Origin: B1 sp034439755
GTDB taxonomy: Bacteria > Bacteroidota > Bacteroidia > UKL13-3
Length of the DNA stretch: 64,000 bases
Direction: 5' to 3'
NCBI GenBank assembly: GCA_034439755.1
Contig: JAWXAZ010000008.1
Coordinates: 1 to 64,000, forward strand
Both the position numbers and the translations under genes were made by a program. How positions within the stretch are numbered: the stretch's first letter is position 1; every line of letters begins with the position of its first letter. The notes beneath the pieces were generated by a model. The model searched no databases, was not told the origin of the DNA, and worked only from the letters and a program-made list of their open reading frames with translations. Shown in pieces: positions 41,046-49,512 of the stretch.

Positions 41046-42115
41046 TTATTACTGTTACCAATGATCTCACTTACGATCAGCGTATGCAGCGCCACGCAAG
41101 CATTTTGGCGAATAATGGGTTTACAGTTTTGCTGGTTGGGAGGGAATTACCTGCATCAAAACCCTTGGGTGAGTTTGGGTTTGCCCAAAAGAGAATAAAG
41201 TGTAAATTTAACAAGGGTAAGTTGTTTTATTTAGAGTATAATTTAAGGTTAATTTGGTTCTTAATCTTTTGTAAGCCAGATATTTATTTGGCGGTAGATT
41301 TAGACACCCTTTTGCCCAATTATTTGATTGCTAAAGCAAGACATAAAAAATTAGTTTTCGATTCGCATGAATATTTCACGGAAGTGCCTGAGGTTGTTGA
41401 CAGGCCGCTTACCAAGCATATTTGGGAATGTGTGGGAAGTATAGCCGTTTCGGGGGCAGATTTGGCTTATACTGTTGGTCCAACTTTAGCAGAAATATTC
41501 ACAAAAAAATATGGTTTAAAGTTTTACAGCATCCTCAATGTGCCTGCTTTGGTTCGGACCGAAACGATAGAAAAACCAATAGGAAAGGTAATATTTTACC
41601 AAGGAGCATTGAATATTGGCAGGGGATTGGAGTCGTTAATATTGGCCATGAGGCTTGTAAATGGTGAGTTATGGATTGCTGGCGAGGGAGATTTAAGTAT
41701 GGCATTGAGAGAAATGGTGAAGCGGGAGAAATTGGATGCGAAGATTAAATTTTTGGGATTTATTTTACCTAAAGATTTGCCTGCCTATACCCAACAAGCG
41801 CGTGTGGCTTGTAATTTACTTGAGCCTATGGGTTTGAGTTATTATTACTCATTGGCGAATAAATATTTTGATTATATGCATGCCGGTGTGCCGCAAATCT
41901 GTGCCAATTTTCCAGAGTATAAAGCAATCAATTCTGAGTTTGAGGTGGCAGTTTTGGTGTCTTGTATAGAAGAAGAAATTGTTTTGGCATTAAATAATTT
42001 ACTTGAAGATAGCGACTTATACGAAAGATTGCAAAACAATTGTTCATTAGCGTCGCAAGTATATAATTTGCAAAACGAATCACAAAAGCTGGTTCAGCTA
42101 TATCAATCTTTATAA
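41024..42115 (+). CDS. GT4-family glycosyltransferase
   Basis: The 363-residue protein begins KSIIITVTNDLTYDQRMQRH, characteristic of a group of bacterial glycosyltransferases, has an FDSHEYFTEVPEV motif (about 105-117) and a C-terminal donor domain with IFYQGALNIGRGLESLI (about 191-207) and GLSYYYSLANKYFDYMHAGVPQI. The candidate catalytic DSHE segment fits this branch. The TTG start at 41024 overlaps the recQ end by 22 bp. The next gene abuts directly, so recQ and two glycosyltransferases form one run. A one-mismatch 15-mer copy (41549-41563) is read in frame as LVRTE. Confidence 0.86.
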   Translation: MGKQKSIIITVTNDLTYDQRMQRHASILANNGFTVLLVGRELPASKPLGEFGFAQKRIKCKFNKGKLFYLEYNLRLIWFLIFCKPDIYLAVDLDTLLPNYLIAKARHKKLVFDSHEYFTEVPEVVDRPLTKHIWECVGSIAVSGADLAYTVGPTLAEIFTKKYGLKFYSILNVPALVRTETIEKPIGKVIFYQGALNIGRGLESLILAMRLVNGELWIAGEGDLSMALREMVKREKLDAKIKFLGFILPKDLPAYTQQARVACNLLEPMGLSYYYSLANKYFDYMHAGVPQICANFPEYKAINSEFEVAVLVSCIEEEIVLALNNLLEDSDLYERLQNNCSLASQVYNLQNESQKLVQLYQSL

Positions 42116-43231
42116 TTGAATAAATCTATTCACATAATCGCATTTGACATTCCGTTTCCGGCAAATTACGGCGGGGTAATAGATGTTTTTTATCGCATAA
42201 AAGCACTGCATGAATTGGGTGTTTCAATTAAGCTACATTGTTTTAGCTATGGTAATAGGCAAGAAGCGCTAGCGTTAGAAAAATATTGCGACCAGGTTTT
42301 TTATTATCCTAGGAAGAAGTTTTCATTTGATATTTTAAAGCCATATATCGTTAGCACTAGGAGTAGTGAGTTGCTTTTGGAAAATTTATTAAAGGATGAA
42401 GATCCTATATTATTTGAGGCCATTCACAGTTGTTATTATTTAAATCACCCTAAATTGAGTGGTCGGTTTAAAATGGTAAGGATGCACAATATAGAGCACG
42501 ATTATTATGAGTTATTGGCTAGGTCTGAACCAAAATTTTTGCAGCGAACCTATTATGAAATTGAATCTATTTTGTTGCGCAGGTATGAGTCTATTTTAAA
42601 TCACGCCGATGTAATTTTGACTATTTCACATAAGGATAAAAATTGCCTTCAAACTAGGTTTGGCAATAGGGTAAAATTGTTGCCAGCTTTTCATGGAAAC
42701 ACATCGGTAAATAGCAAATTGGGTAGGGGAGATTACTGTTTTTATCATGGGAAATTAAGTGTGGCTGAGAATAATTTAGCTGCAATTTTCTTGGTGAAAG
42801 AAGTGTTTTCATTAATAAAGGTACCATTCATTATTGCAGGCGATGGAATTAGTTCGGACCTAAGGAAAGCGATAATGCCTTATGATCACATAAAATTAAT
42901 TGAGGGAATTGGACCAGAAGAGATTAACGATTTGATCCAAAATGCCCACATCAATGTATTGCCTACTTTTCAACCCACGGGCATAAAATTGAAGTTGGTT
43001 AATGTGTTATTTCAAGGCCGGTTTATGTTGGCTAATACGCACATGGTAAATGCAACAGGACTCGAAGATGCATGCATCATTGAGGATAATCCGATTAAAA
43101 TGTCCGAACTAATTGTTGAATTGATGAAAAGGGATTTTAAGGAGGATGATTTGAGTCAACGCCGAATGGTTTTAGGGAGTCAGTTTAATGTGCTAGAAAA
43201 CGCTAAAATGCTTATTGAGCTTCTTCCGTAG
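42116..43231 (+). CDS. GT-B glycosyltransferase-like protein
   Basis: The 371-residue protein starts with a TTG directly after the previous stop codon. It opens with IHIIAFDIPFPANYGGVIDVF, the glycine-rich N-terminal loop of GT4 enzymes, and has a C-terminal part with YHGKLSVAENNLAAIFL (about 205), IIAGDGISSDL, and INVLPTFQPTGIKLKLVNVLFQGRF (about 283-307). It is probably a surface-polysaccharide glycosyltransferase working with its upstream neighbour. Substrate unknown. Its 3' end overlaps the convergent ftsE gene by 20 bp. Confidence 0.8.
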   Translation: MNKSIHIIAFDIPFPANYGGVIDVFYRIKALHELGVSIKLHCFSYGNRQEALALEKYCDQVFYYPRKKFSFDILKPYIVSTRSSELLLENLLKDEDPILFEAIHSCYYLNHPKLSGRFKMVRMHNIEHDYYELLARSEPKFLQRTYYEIESILLRRYESILNHADVILTISHKDKNCLQTRFGNRVKLLPAFHGNTSVNSKLGRGDYCFYHGKLSVAENNLAAIFLVKEVFSLIKVPFIIAGDGISSDLRKAIMPYDHIKLIEGIGPEEINDLIQNAHINVLPTFQPTGIKLKLVNVLFQGRFMLANTHMVNATGLEDACIIEDNPIKMSELIVELMKRDFKEDDLSQRRMVLGSQFNVLENAKMLIELLP

Positions 43232-43919
43232 TTTTTGTTAGCAGCTTATTATTTAGCACTTTACCTTGTTCGCATCGCATGATGTTTGCTGGAAATTTAT
43301 CCAAAATGCGATAATCATGCGTGGCCATGATTACTGCTGTTCCTGTCTTACTTATTTGATGCAATAAGCTAAGAATATCATCACTGGTTTTTGGGTCGAG
43401 GTTCCCTGTAGGTTCATCTGCTAAAATAAGCGCTGGTTTATTCAATAGTGCTCTTGCAATGGCTATTCTTTGTTGCTCGCCACCACTCAATTCGAAAGGC
43501 ATTTTATGTCCTTTTGTGGCTAAATCCACCATTGATAAAACTTCATGAATGCGGGAATTGATTTCATCTTTATTTTTCCACCCTGTTGCCTGTAAAACGA
43601 AGTTTAAGTTTTCATTTACATCTCTATCGAACAGCAATTGAAAATCTTGAAAAACCACTCCTAAATTTCTGCGAAGAGAGGGGATTTTACTTTTATTCAA
43701 GGATTCTAATTGAAAACCAACAACAGATGCCTTGCCTTTTTGGATAGGCAGCTCGCCATAAATTGATTTAAGTAAGGTGCTTTTTCCACTACCAGTTGTT
43801 CCTATTAGGTAAAAAAATTCGCTCGAATTAATCGTGAAATTTACATCTGAAAGGACCAAGCTATCTTGTTGAAAGATGTTTACATTTTCGAAATGTATGA
43901 TATTTTTATTTTCAGTCAT
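43212..43919 (-). CDS. ftsE: Cell division ATP-binding protein
   Basis: From the ATG at 43919 the ATPase has 235 residues, with Walker A GTTGSGKSTLLKSIYGE (about 34-50), a VVFQDFQLL Q-loop, the signature FELSGGEQQRIAIARAL and Walker B LILADEPTGNLDP. The region PSLRRNLGVVFQDFQLL is typical of FtsE, which with FtsX controls peptidoglycan hydrolases at the septum. FtsX is not encoded here, as is usual for Bacteroidetes where the two may be apart. It overlaps the upstream 69-residue gene by 8 bp. Confidence 0.85.
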   Translation of the reverse strand: MTENKNIIHFENVNIFQQDSLVLSDVNFTINSSEFFYLIGTTGSGKSTLLKSIYGELPIQKGKASVVGFQLESLNKSKIPSLRRNLGVVFQDFQLLFDRDVNENLNFVLQATGWKNKDEINSRIHEVLSMVDLATKGHKMPFELSGGEQQRIAIARALLNKPALILADEPTGNLDPKTSDDILSLLHQISKTGTAVIMATHDYRILDKFPANIMRCEQGKVLNNKLLTKTTEEAQ

Positions 43920-44121
43920 TGAGTTCAAGTTTAGTCATTATACCAAATGGAATGGCATTCATTAATTTTTTTATTTTTTCTATGTGCAGACCTAACCCGC
44001 ATTTTTCTAAAGCTTTTTCGGGTCTATCAGTTCTTGCGTAGGCAATTAAGGTGAAATTATTATCTCTTACTTGAAGATAATCAGGAATTTTCGCCTTCCC
44101 TTTGATTTTTATTATATACAA
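43912..44121 (-). CDS. Short conserved Bacteroidetes protein upstream of ftsE
   Basis: The 69-residue protein MYIIKIKGKAKIPDYLQVRD... matches a short family that I recall being named, without good support, fructose-6-phosphate aldolase in Bacteroidetes genomes. It has no aldolase-sized fold. Its C-terminus (IPFGIMTKLELND) overlaps the ftsE start by 8 bp, so the two are co-translated, which suggests a role linked to division or to control of FtsE. Function unknown. Confidence 0.7.
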   Translation of the reverse strand: MYIIKIKGKAKIPDYLQVRDNNFTLIAYARTDRPEKALEKCGLGLHIEKIKKLMNAIPFGIMTKLELND

Positions 44122-44185
44122 AATAGGATATTTTTTTTATTAATTGAGTTAAAACCTTAATATTGCCCAACAAAAATAAATAACT

Positions 44186-45916
44186 ATGAAGGATTTTTTC
44201 CAAAAAGTTCTACCAATTAGCCTTGCCACTTCAGTTTTTTTAGCCGCCTGTAGTGGTCCAAATTTAACGAAGAATTCTTACACCGTAAATCCAGACCCAT
44301 TGGAGATGAGGGGAGATTCTGTAATTGTTTCCATTTCTGGAACAATACCACCTAAAACCATGAAAGCGAAAGCAGTGGTTACATTCCAACCTTATTTAAA
44401 AACAAAGGATGGAAAAGAAATTGCCTTAAAAACAATAACCATTAAAGGTGAAAGTGCTCCAGCATCTGCAGATTTTACTGTAAATTCTAAAACTGGTGGT
44501 AACATTGTGTATACGGATAAAATCCCATACACTTCAGAATTAAAGAGCGTTAGTTTGTTACCACGTTTTTCTTATGATGGAAAAACAATTGTTGTGCCAG
44601 ATAGCATTATGGTTAAAGGTACAACTACCACAGCATCTATGGTTAAATTTTCGAATGAATATTATGATGGTAAGGACAACTATCAGCCAGAAATGAGTAA
44701 CAAAGTTGTTAATATTTACTTCCCTATGGATGTGGATAAGTTTAATCCTAGTTTTAAGTTTGGAAAAGGAATAAATAACAAAACTCAGATTGCTAGCTTG
44801 CAGAATTTATTAAAGAAAGACCCAAATTGGATAGTTAAGGGTATTTCTATCAATGCATTTGCTTCACCTGATGGAGAGTTAGAAAGAAATAGTAACTTAT
44901 CGAAAGGACGTTCTTCTTCTACTTTTGCTTATTTTAGAAAAGAGCTTAAGAAATTAGGTTTCGCCGAAGTAAATGACAGCAACTTTAGCATGGGTTACAT
45001 GTTAGCAGAAGATTGGAAAGGATTTGCTACTGAACTTTCTACTTCAACTTTAGCTGATAAAGATGCGATGGTTGCAATTATAAACAATACGAGCATCAGC
45101 GATGAGGAGCGTGAGGCTCAATTGCGAAAAAATCACGAGAAATCTTGGAAGAAAGCTGCTGAAACAATTTTACCGAAATTGCGTAAATCTGAGTTGATTG
45201 TAATTGGAAATAAGCCATTTAAAACAGAAGCTCAATTGATGACTTATTATGGTAAATACGACCAATTGAGTCAGATTGAATTATATCATTTATCTGTAAT
45301 CTCTACTGATTTGAAACAAAAAGAAGAGGTATTGGTGGTTTATACAACTAAATACAGCGATGATTGGAGAGGTTTTAACGACCTAGCTTTGGTTAACATG
45401 AAGAACAACAACCTTATCAGTGCAAAAGGAAACTTAAACAGAGCAAATGAAATCAATGCGAATAATGGAACAGTTTTAGCCAACTTAGGCGCTTTATCAC
45501 GTGCTGAAGGCAATTTAGTTGCTGCACGTAATTTCTACGAACAAGCTTCTAAAAGTGGTGCTAAAACTTATTATAACCTAGGCGTTTATGATATTAAAGT
45601 TGGTAACTATGCATCTGCTACTAGCAATTTTGGTAAAAGCGGAATTTCTGATTTTAATACTGCTTTGGCTCAATTGTTAAACGGTGATGCAAATGGTGCT
45701 AAAACTACGATTGATAATTTAAGTCCAGATGTACTTACCTGGGAACATTACTATTTGCGCGCTATCTGTGGCGCAAGAATGAACAATCAAGATGTTTGTA
45801 CCACTAATTTAGCTCTAGCTGTTAGCAAGAATGCTTCTGTTAGAAATATGGCTAAAGAAGATTTAGAATTTGCTAAGTTCTTCAAGAACCCGTTATTTGA
45901 AGCAGCTATTCGCTAG
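44186..45916 (+). CDS. TPR and OmpA-like lipoprotein
   Basis: The 576-residue protein has a lipoprotein signal, MKDFFQKVLPISLATSVFLAAC, with the Cys at residue 22. A beta-rich N-terminal region is followed by an OmpA-like part (VNIYFPMDVDKFNPSF... and ISINAFASPDGELERNSNLS, about 175-245) and a C-terminal block of tetratricopeptide repeats (about 395-560: DLALVNMKNNNLISAKGNLN, LGALSRAEGNLVAARNFYEQ). It is probably anchored in the outer membrane facing the periplasm, with the OmpA-like part contacting peptidoglycan. Codon usage looks highly expressed. A strong terminator follows at 45941-45973. Confidence 0.85.
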   Translation: MKDFFQKVLPISLATSVFLAACSGPNLTKNSYTVNPDPLEMRGDSVIVSISGTIPPKTMKAKAVVTFQPYLKTKDGKEIALKTITIKGESAPASADFTVNSKTGGNIVYTDKIPYTSELKSVSLLPRFSYDGKTIVVPDSIMVKGTTTTASMVKFSNEYYDGKDNYQPEMSNKVVNIYFPMDVDKFNPSFKFGKGINNKTQIASLQNLLKKDPNWIVKGISINAFASPDGELERNSNLSKGRSSSTFAYFRKELKKLGFAEVNDSNFSMGYMLAEDWKGFATELSTSTLADKDAMVAIINNTSISDEEREAQLRKNHEKSWKKAAETILPKLRKSELIVIGNKPFKTEAQLMTYYGKYDQLSQIELYHLSVISTDLKQKEEVLVVYTTKYSDDWRGFNDLALVNMKNNNLISAKGNLNRANEINANNGTVLANLGALSRAEGNLVAARNFYEQASKSGAKTYYNLGVYDIKVGNYASATSNFGKSGISDFNTALAQLLNGDANGAKTTIDNLSPDVLTWEHYYLRAICGARMNNQDVCTTNLALAVSKNASVRNMAKEDLEFAKFFKNPLFEAAIR

Positions 45917-45940
45917 TCTTAAAAAACATTTGTGATATTT

Positions 45941-45973
45941 AAAAAACCCTGGAGCTTTGCTCTGGGGTTTTTT
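45941..45973 (+). terminator. Intrinsic terminator after the TPR lipoprotein gene
   Basis: AAACCCTGGAGC (45944-45955) pairs with GCTCTGGGGTTT (45959-45970), including two G-T pairs, followed by a T-run. Confidence 0.88.
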
Positions 45974-46061
45974 GTTTTAAAATCTTTTCCACATCAATGT
46001 GCAAAAACACAGGTTTAGCAATCCGTTTTGAGTGCTTATCTTAGCATCTTCATTTTTGAGT

Positions 46062-47942
46062 ATGGCAGAAGAAGTTGTAAATTATGATGAGAGCAGCATA
46101 CGCTCTTTAGATTGGCGTGAACATATACGCCTTAGGCCTGGTATGTACATTGGTAAATTGGGCGATGGCAGCGCCATGGACGATGGTATATACATCCTGT
46201 TAAAGGAGATTATCGATAATTCCATTGATGAATTTGTGATGGGCAATGGCCGACAAATAGATATAAAAGTTAAGGAAGGGGTGGCTTTTATTCGCGATTA
46301 CGGGAGAGGCATTCCACTAGGAAAAGTAATAGAATGCGTTTCTCAAATTAATACGGGTGGTAAATATGATTCCAAAGCTTTTAAAAAATCGGTAGGATTA
46401 AATGGGGTAGGAACCAAGGCGGTTAATGCCTTGTCTATGTCGTTTAAAGTGCAATCTTTTAGGGAAGGAAAAACTAAGATTGTTGAGTTCGAAAAAGGGA
46501 ATTTGGTTAAGGACCATAAACTTCAAGATACCATTGAGCCTAACGGAACAGCCATTTCTTTTGTAGCCGATGATAGTATTTTTAAGCATTTCAAATTCAT
46601 CAATGAGTATATTGAGAATATGCTCTGGAATTATGTTTATTTAAATAGTGGTTTAACCATTTGGTTCAACGACAAAAAATATTTTTCTAAGGACGGATTA
46701 TTGGACTTGCTAAAGCGCAAAACCAATGAGGAAGCACTTCGCTATCCAATTATTCATTTAAAAGGTGAGGATATTGAAGTTGCCATTACACACGAAAATC
46801 AATATGGTGAGGAGTATTATAGCTTTGTTAATGGTCAACACACCACCCAAGGAGGTACGCATTTAAATGCATTTAGGGAAGCTTTTGCTAAAACGGTTAG
46901 AGAGTTTTATAAAAAAGATTTCGACTTAGCCGATATAAGGGCAAGTATTATTGCAGCGGTGAGTTTAAGGGTTCAAGAACCAGTGTTTGAAAGTCAGACC
47001 AAAACAAAATTGGGTTCTCAAAATATGGCACCAACTGAATCGCCTTCGGTAAGGCAGTTTGTGAGCGATTTCTTAAAAAAGAGTTTGGACGATTACCTAC
47101 ATAAGCACCCCGAAGCGGCGGATGCTTTATTGAGAAGAATCAACCAAAGTGAGCGCGAACGCAAGGAAATGGCTGGTATTAAAAAGCTTGCCAACGACCG
47201 CGCAAAAAAAGCGAACTTGCACAATAAAAAATTGCGCGATTGCCGCATTCATTATAATGATGGAAAAGATGAAAAGAAGTTTGAATCCACTTTATTTATT
47301 ACAGAGGGGGATTCGGCAAGTGGGTCCATTACTAAGAGCAGGAATGTAGAATTGCAGGCGGTTTTTAGTTTAAGAGGTAAGCCTTTAAATAGTTTTGGTT
47401 TAACCAAAAAAGTTGTTTACGAAAACGAAGAATTTAACTTGCTGCAACACGCCTTAAATATTGAAGAAAGCATCGAAGACCTTCGTTATAATAGGATAGT
47501 AGTAGCAACCGATGCCGATGTGGATGGCATGCATATTCGTTTGTTGTTGCTGACATTTTTTCTTCAATTTTTTCCGGATTTAGCCAAAAACGGACATTTA
47601 TATATACTTGAAACGCCTTTGTTTAGGGTGCGTAACAAGCAAAAGACAATTTATTGTTATACAGACCAAGAACGTCAAGAAGCAATTAGTCAATTAGGTG
47701 TTAGGCCAGAAATTACCCGATTTAAGGGATTAGGCGAAATTTCTCCCGAGGAATTTGGTTTGTTTATTGGGGAAGACATGCGCTTGCAACCTGTTGTTTT
47801 AAATCCTGAAATGCCCATTCAAAAAATGTTGGAATATTATATGGGTAAAAATACCATGGATAGGCAAGCATTTATCATCGATAATTTGCGCATTGAAAAA
47901 GACATGGTTCATAAAGAAGAGGAAGAAGAGGAGCTAGTTTAG
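46062..47942 (+). CDS. parE: DNA topoisomerase IV subunit B
   Basis: From the ATG at 46062 the 626-residue protein has a GHKL ATPase domain (IDNSIDEFVMG, RDYGRGIPLGKVI, GGKYDSKAFKKSVGLNGVGTKAVNAL) and a Toprim domain (FITEGDSASGSI and ATDADVDGMHIRLL, with the EGDSA and DxD metal motifs). RSLDWREHIRLRPGMYIG is diagnostic of the Bacteroidetes ParE type rather than GyrB. With ParC it unlinks sister chromosomes. parC is usually adjacent in this phylum but is not here: a lipoprotein gene follows, and the next type II subunit gene in the window is gyrA at 52066. The longer ORF start at 46032 is not needed. Confidence 0.93.
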   Translation: MAEEVVNYDESSIRSLDWREHIRLRPGMYIGKLGDGSAMDDGIYILLKEIIDNSIDEFVMGNGRQIDIKVKEGVAFIRDYGRGIPLGKVIECVSQINTGGKYDSKAFKKSVGLNGVGTKAVNALSMSFKVQSFREGKTKIVEFEKGNLVKDHKLQDTIEPNGTAISFVADDSIFKHFKFINEYIENMLWNYVYLNSGLTIWFNDKKYFSKDGLLDLLKRKTNEEALRYPIIHLKGEDIEVAITHENQYGEEYYSFVNGQHTTQGGTHLNAFREAFAKTVREFYKKDFDLADIRASIIAAVSLRVQEPVFESQTKTKLGSQNMAPTESPSVRQFVSDFLKKSLDDYLHKHPEAADALLRRINQSERERKEMAGIKKLANDRAKKANLHNKKLRDCRIHYNDGKDEKKFESTLFITEGDSASGSITKSRNVELQAVFSLRGKPLNSFGLTKKVVYENEEFNLLQHALNIEESIEDLRYNRIVVATDADVDGMHIRLLLLTFFLQFFPDLAKNGHLYILETPLFRVRNKQKTIYCYTDQERQEAISQLGVRPEITRFKGLGEISPEEFGLFIGEDMRLQPVVLNPEMPIQKMLEYYMGKNTMDRQAFIIDNLRIEKDMVHKEEEEEELV

Positions 47943-47971
47943 TTTGTAAGTATAAATTTATTTGTTTGTTT

Positions 47972-48661
47972 ATGCGCATCGCACTATTAATTCTTGTAAT
48001 CAGTCTTTTTTCGTGCAAACGAGAAAAAGAAAATTTTGTAGTGAGTGGCGTATTGTATAAAGATTGCTCTAAAACAATTCCTTATGCCAATTACCCGCTT
48101 ATTTTAGAATATTTTACCAAGAGCCTTTTAGAAGATCCATTTGAATTGACTATGACCACCAATGAAAAAGGAGAATTTTCTGCCACTTATGAAAGCATAT
48201 CTGATCTTATTAATGGAAATCTTTCAATTTCATATGTTGCTGGTTTTTCTACTACCTCACTTATTTCAGACCTTCCACTCAACAAAACAGTAAACCTTGG
48301 AAATGTTGTTAAAGGGGTCAATACATTTTATATTTTAAAAATTGCCACACCAAAATCCTATTCATCAATTGATACACTTTATTACGGTGTAAATGCTAGT
48401 AATTTTGCACCACCTTACATGATGAGAGCCCCTTATATTGTTGGGCCGTTTAAGGATGGACAAGTAATTGATACGATTACTAGGTTAAGCTTACTTTCTT
48501 ATGATAATAATAGCCAAACAGTAATTGCTCCTATTTACAAAGAATGGTGTTTAGGAGCGATGTACCATGATCCAAAAAGGCAAAACCAACAAGTATTCAA
48601 TATTAGCCCTTGCACTAAATACCAAGATGCTGTGATTGATTTATACAAATCTATCAAGTAA
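47972..48661 (+). CDS. Uncharacterised lipoprotein
   Basis: From the ATG at 47972 (a TTG lies six bases upstream) the 229-residue protein has a lipoprotein signal MRIALLILVISLFSC with the Cys at residue 15. The mature part has a carboxypeptidase-like or Ig-like beta pattern (GVLYKDCSKTIPYANYPLIL, TTNEKGEFSATY), as in many Bacteroidetes surface lipoproteins. No specific family is recognised. It follows parE with 29 bp between. Confidence 0.65.
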   Translation: MRIALLILVISLFSCKREKENFVVSGVLYKDCSKTIPYANYPLILEYFTKSLLEDPFELTMTTNEKGEFSATYESISDLINGNLSISYVAGFSTTSLISDLPLNKTVNLGNVVKGVNTFYILKIATPKSYSSIDTLYYGVNASNFAPPYMMRAPYIVGPFKDGQVIDTITRLSLLSYDNNSQTVIAPIYKEWCLGAMYHDPKRQNQQVFNISPCTKYQDAVIDLYKSIK

Positions 48662-48672
48662 GTTTAATCCGA

Positions 48673-49512
48673 TTATTGTTTGGCATTTTTAGTGTATTGA
48701 TTATACTTATTCTCTTTTAAAAACCCATATAATCTTATACCAAACTCCTCTGCGGTGCTTACCGCCAAACTACTTGGCGCTCCAACTGCAACAATATTTG
48801 GGATTCTAGCCATTGCCGCCTTTTGAACCAATTCAAAACTTGCTCTACCACTTAACAACAAAATAGAGTCTGAAAAATTGATTCCATCATCTGCCAATAC
48901 TGCTCCAATTAACTTATCTAATGCGTTATGTCGACCAACGTCTTCTCTCACCAAAAGCAATTTACCATTCTTATCAAATAAAGCACTGGCGTGAATTCCT
49001 CCAGTATATTTAAATACGGTTTGAACCGAATCTAATTGTGTTGTTAAATTGAAAATGATAGAGGGACTTGGCTCAAAAACTGAGCTTTCTATTCTGTCGC
49101 ATTGCTGAAAAACTGCGTCGATGCTAGCTTTTCCACATACACCACAACTCGAAGTCGTATAAAAATTTCTTTGCAAAGAGCTTGAATCAAATGCTATGTT
49201 TTCTTTGAGTTCTACCCGCACCACATTAAATAAATTCTCCTTAGAATTCAGTTCTGTGCAATATTGAATATTCAATATATCCTCAGCATTTTTAACAATT
49301 CCTTCCGTAAACAAAAATCCCAAAGCCAGTTCAAAATCATTCCCTGGTGTACGCATCGTTACAGAAATTCTTTGTTGCTGCCTATTTTCTTTTGGTCCAA
49401 ACCCAAGCCGAATTTCTAAGGGCTCTTCTATGGACAGAAGATCCTCCGTATAATTCACGTGATTATCTTGGAAGCGTATTAATCGAATTGCCATTACCGA
49501 TGCTTTAGTCAT
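48673..49512 (-). CDS. fdhD: Formate dehydrogenase accessory sulfurtransferase
   Basis: The 279-residue protein has the FdhD signature SSCGVCGKASIDA (CxxC, about residues 121-133), an LALGFLFTEGI segment and KYTGGIHASALF and VREDVGRHNALDKLIG (about 180-195), then LLLSGRASFELVQKAAMARIP. FdhD passes sulfur from a cysteine desulfurase to the molybdenum cofactor of formate dehydrogenase. No molybdenum cofactor or formate dehydrogenase gene is in the window. It starts directly after the stop of the M1 peptidase gene (TAAATG). Confidence 0.93.
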   Translation of the reverse strand: MTKASVMAIRLIRFQDNHVNYTEDLLSIEEPLEIRLGFGPKENRQQQRISVTMRTPGNDFELALGFLFTEGIVKNAEDILNIQYCTELNSKENLFNVVRVELKENIAFDSSSLQRNFYTTSSCGVCGKASIDAVFQQCDRIESSVFEPSPSIIFNLTTQLDSVQTVFKYTGGIHASALFDKNGKLLLVREDVGRHNALDKLIGAVLADDGINFSDSILLLSGRASFELVQKAAMARIPNIVAVGAPSSLAVSTAEEFGIRLYGFLKENKYNQYTKNAKQ

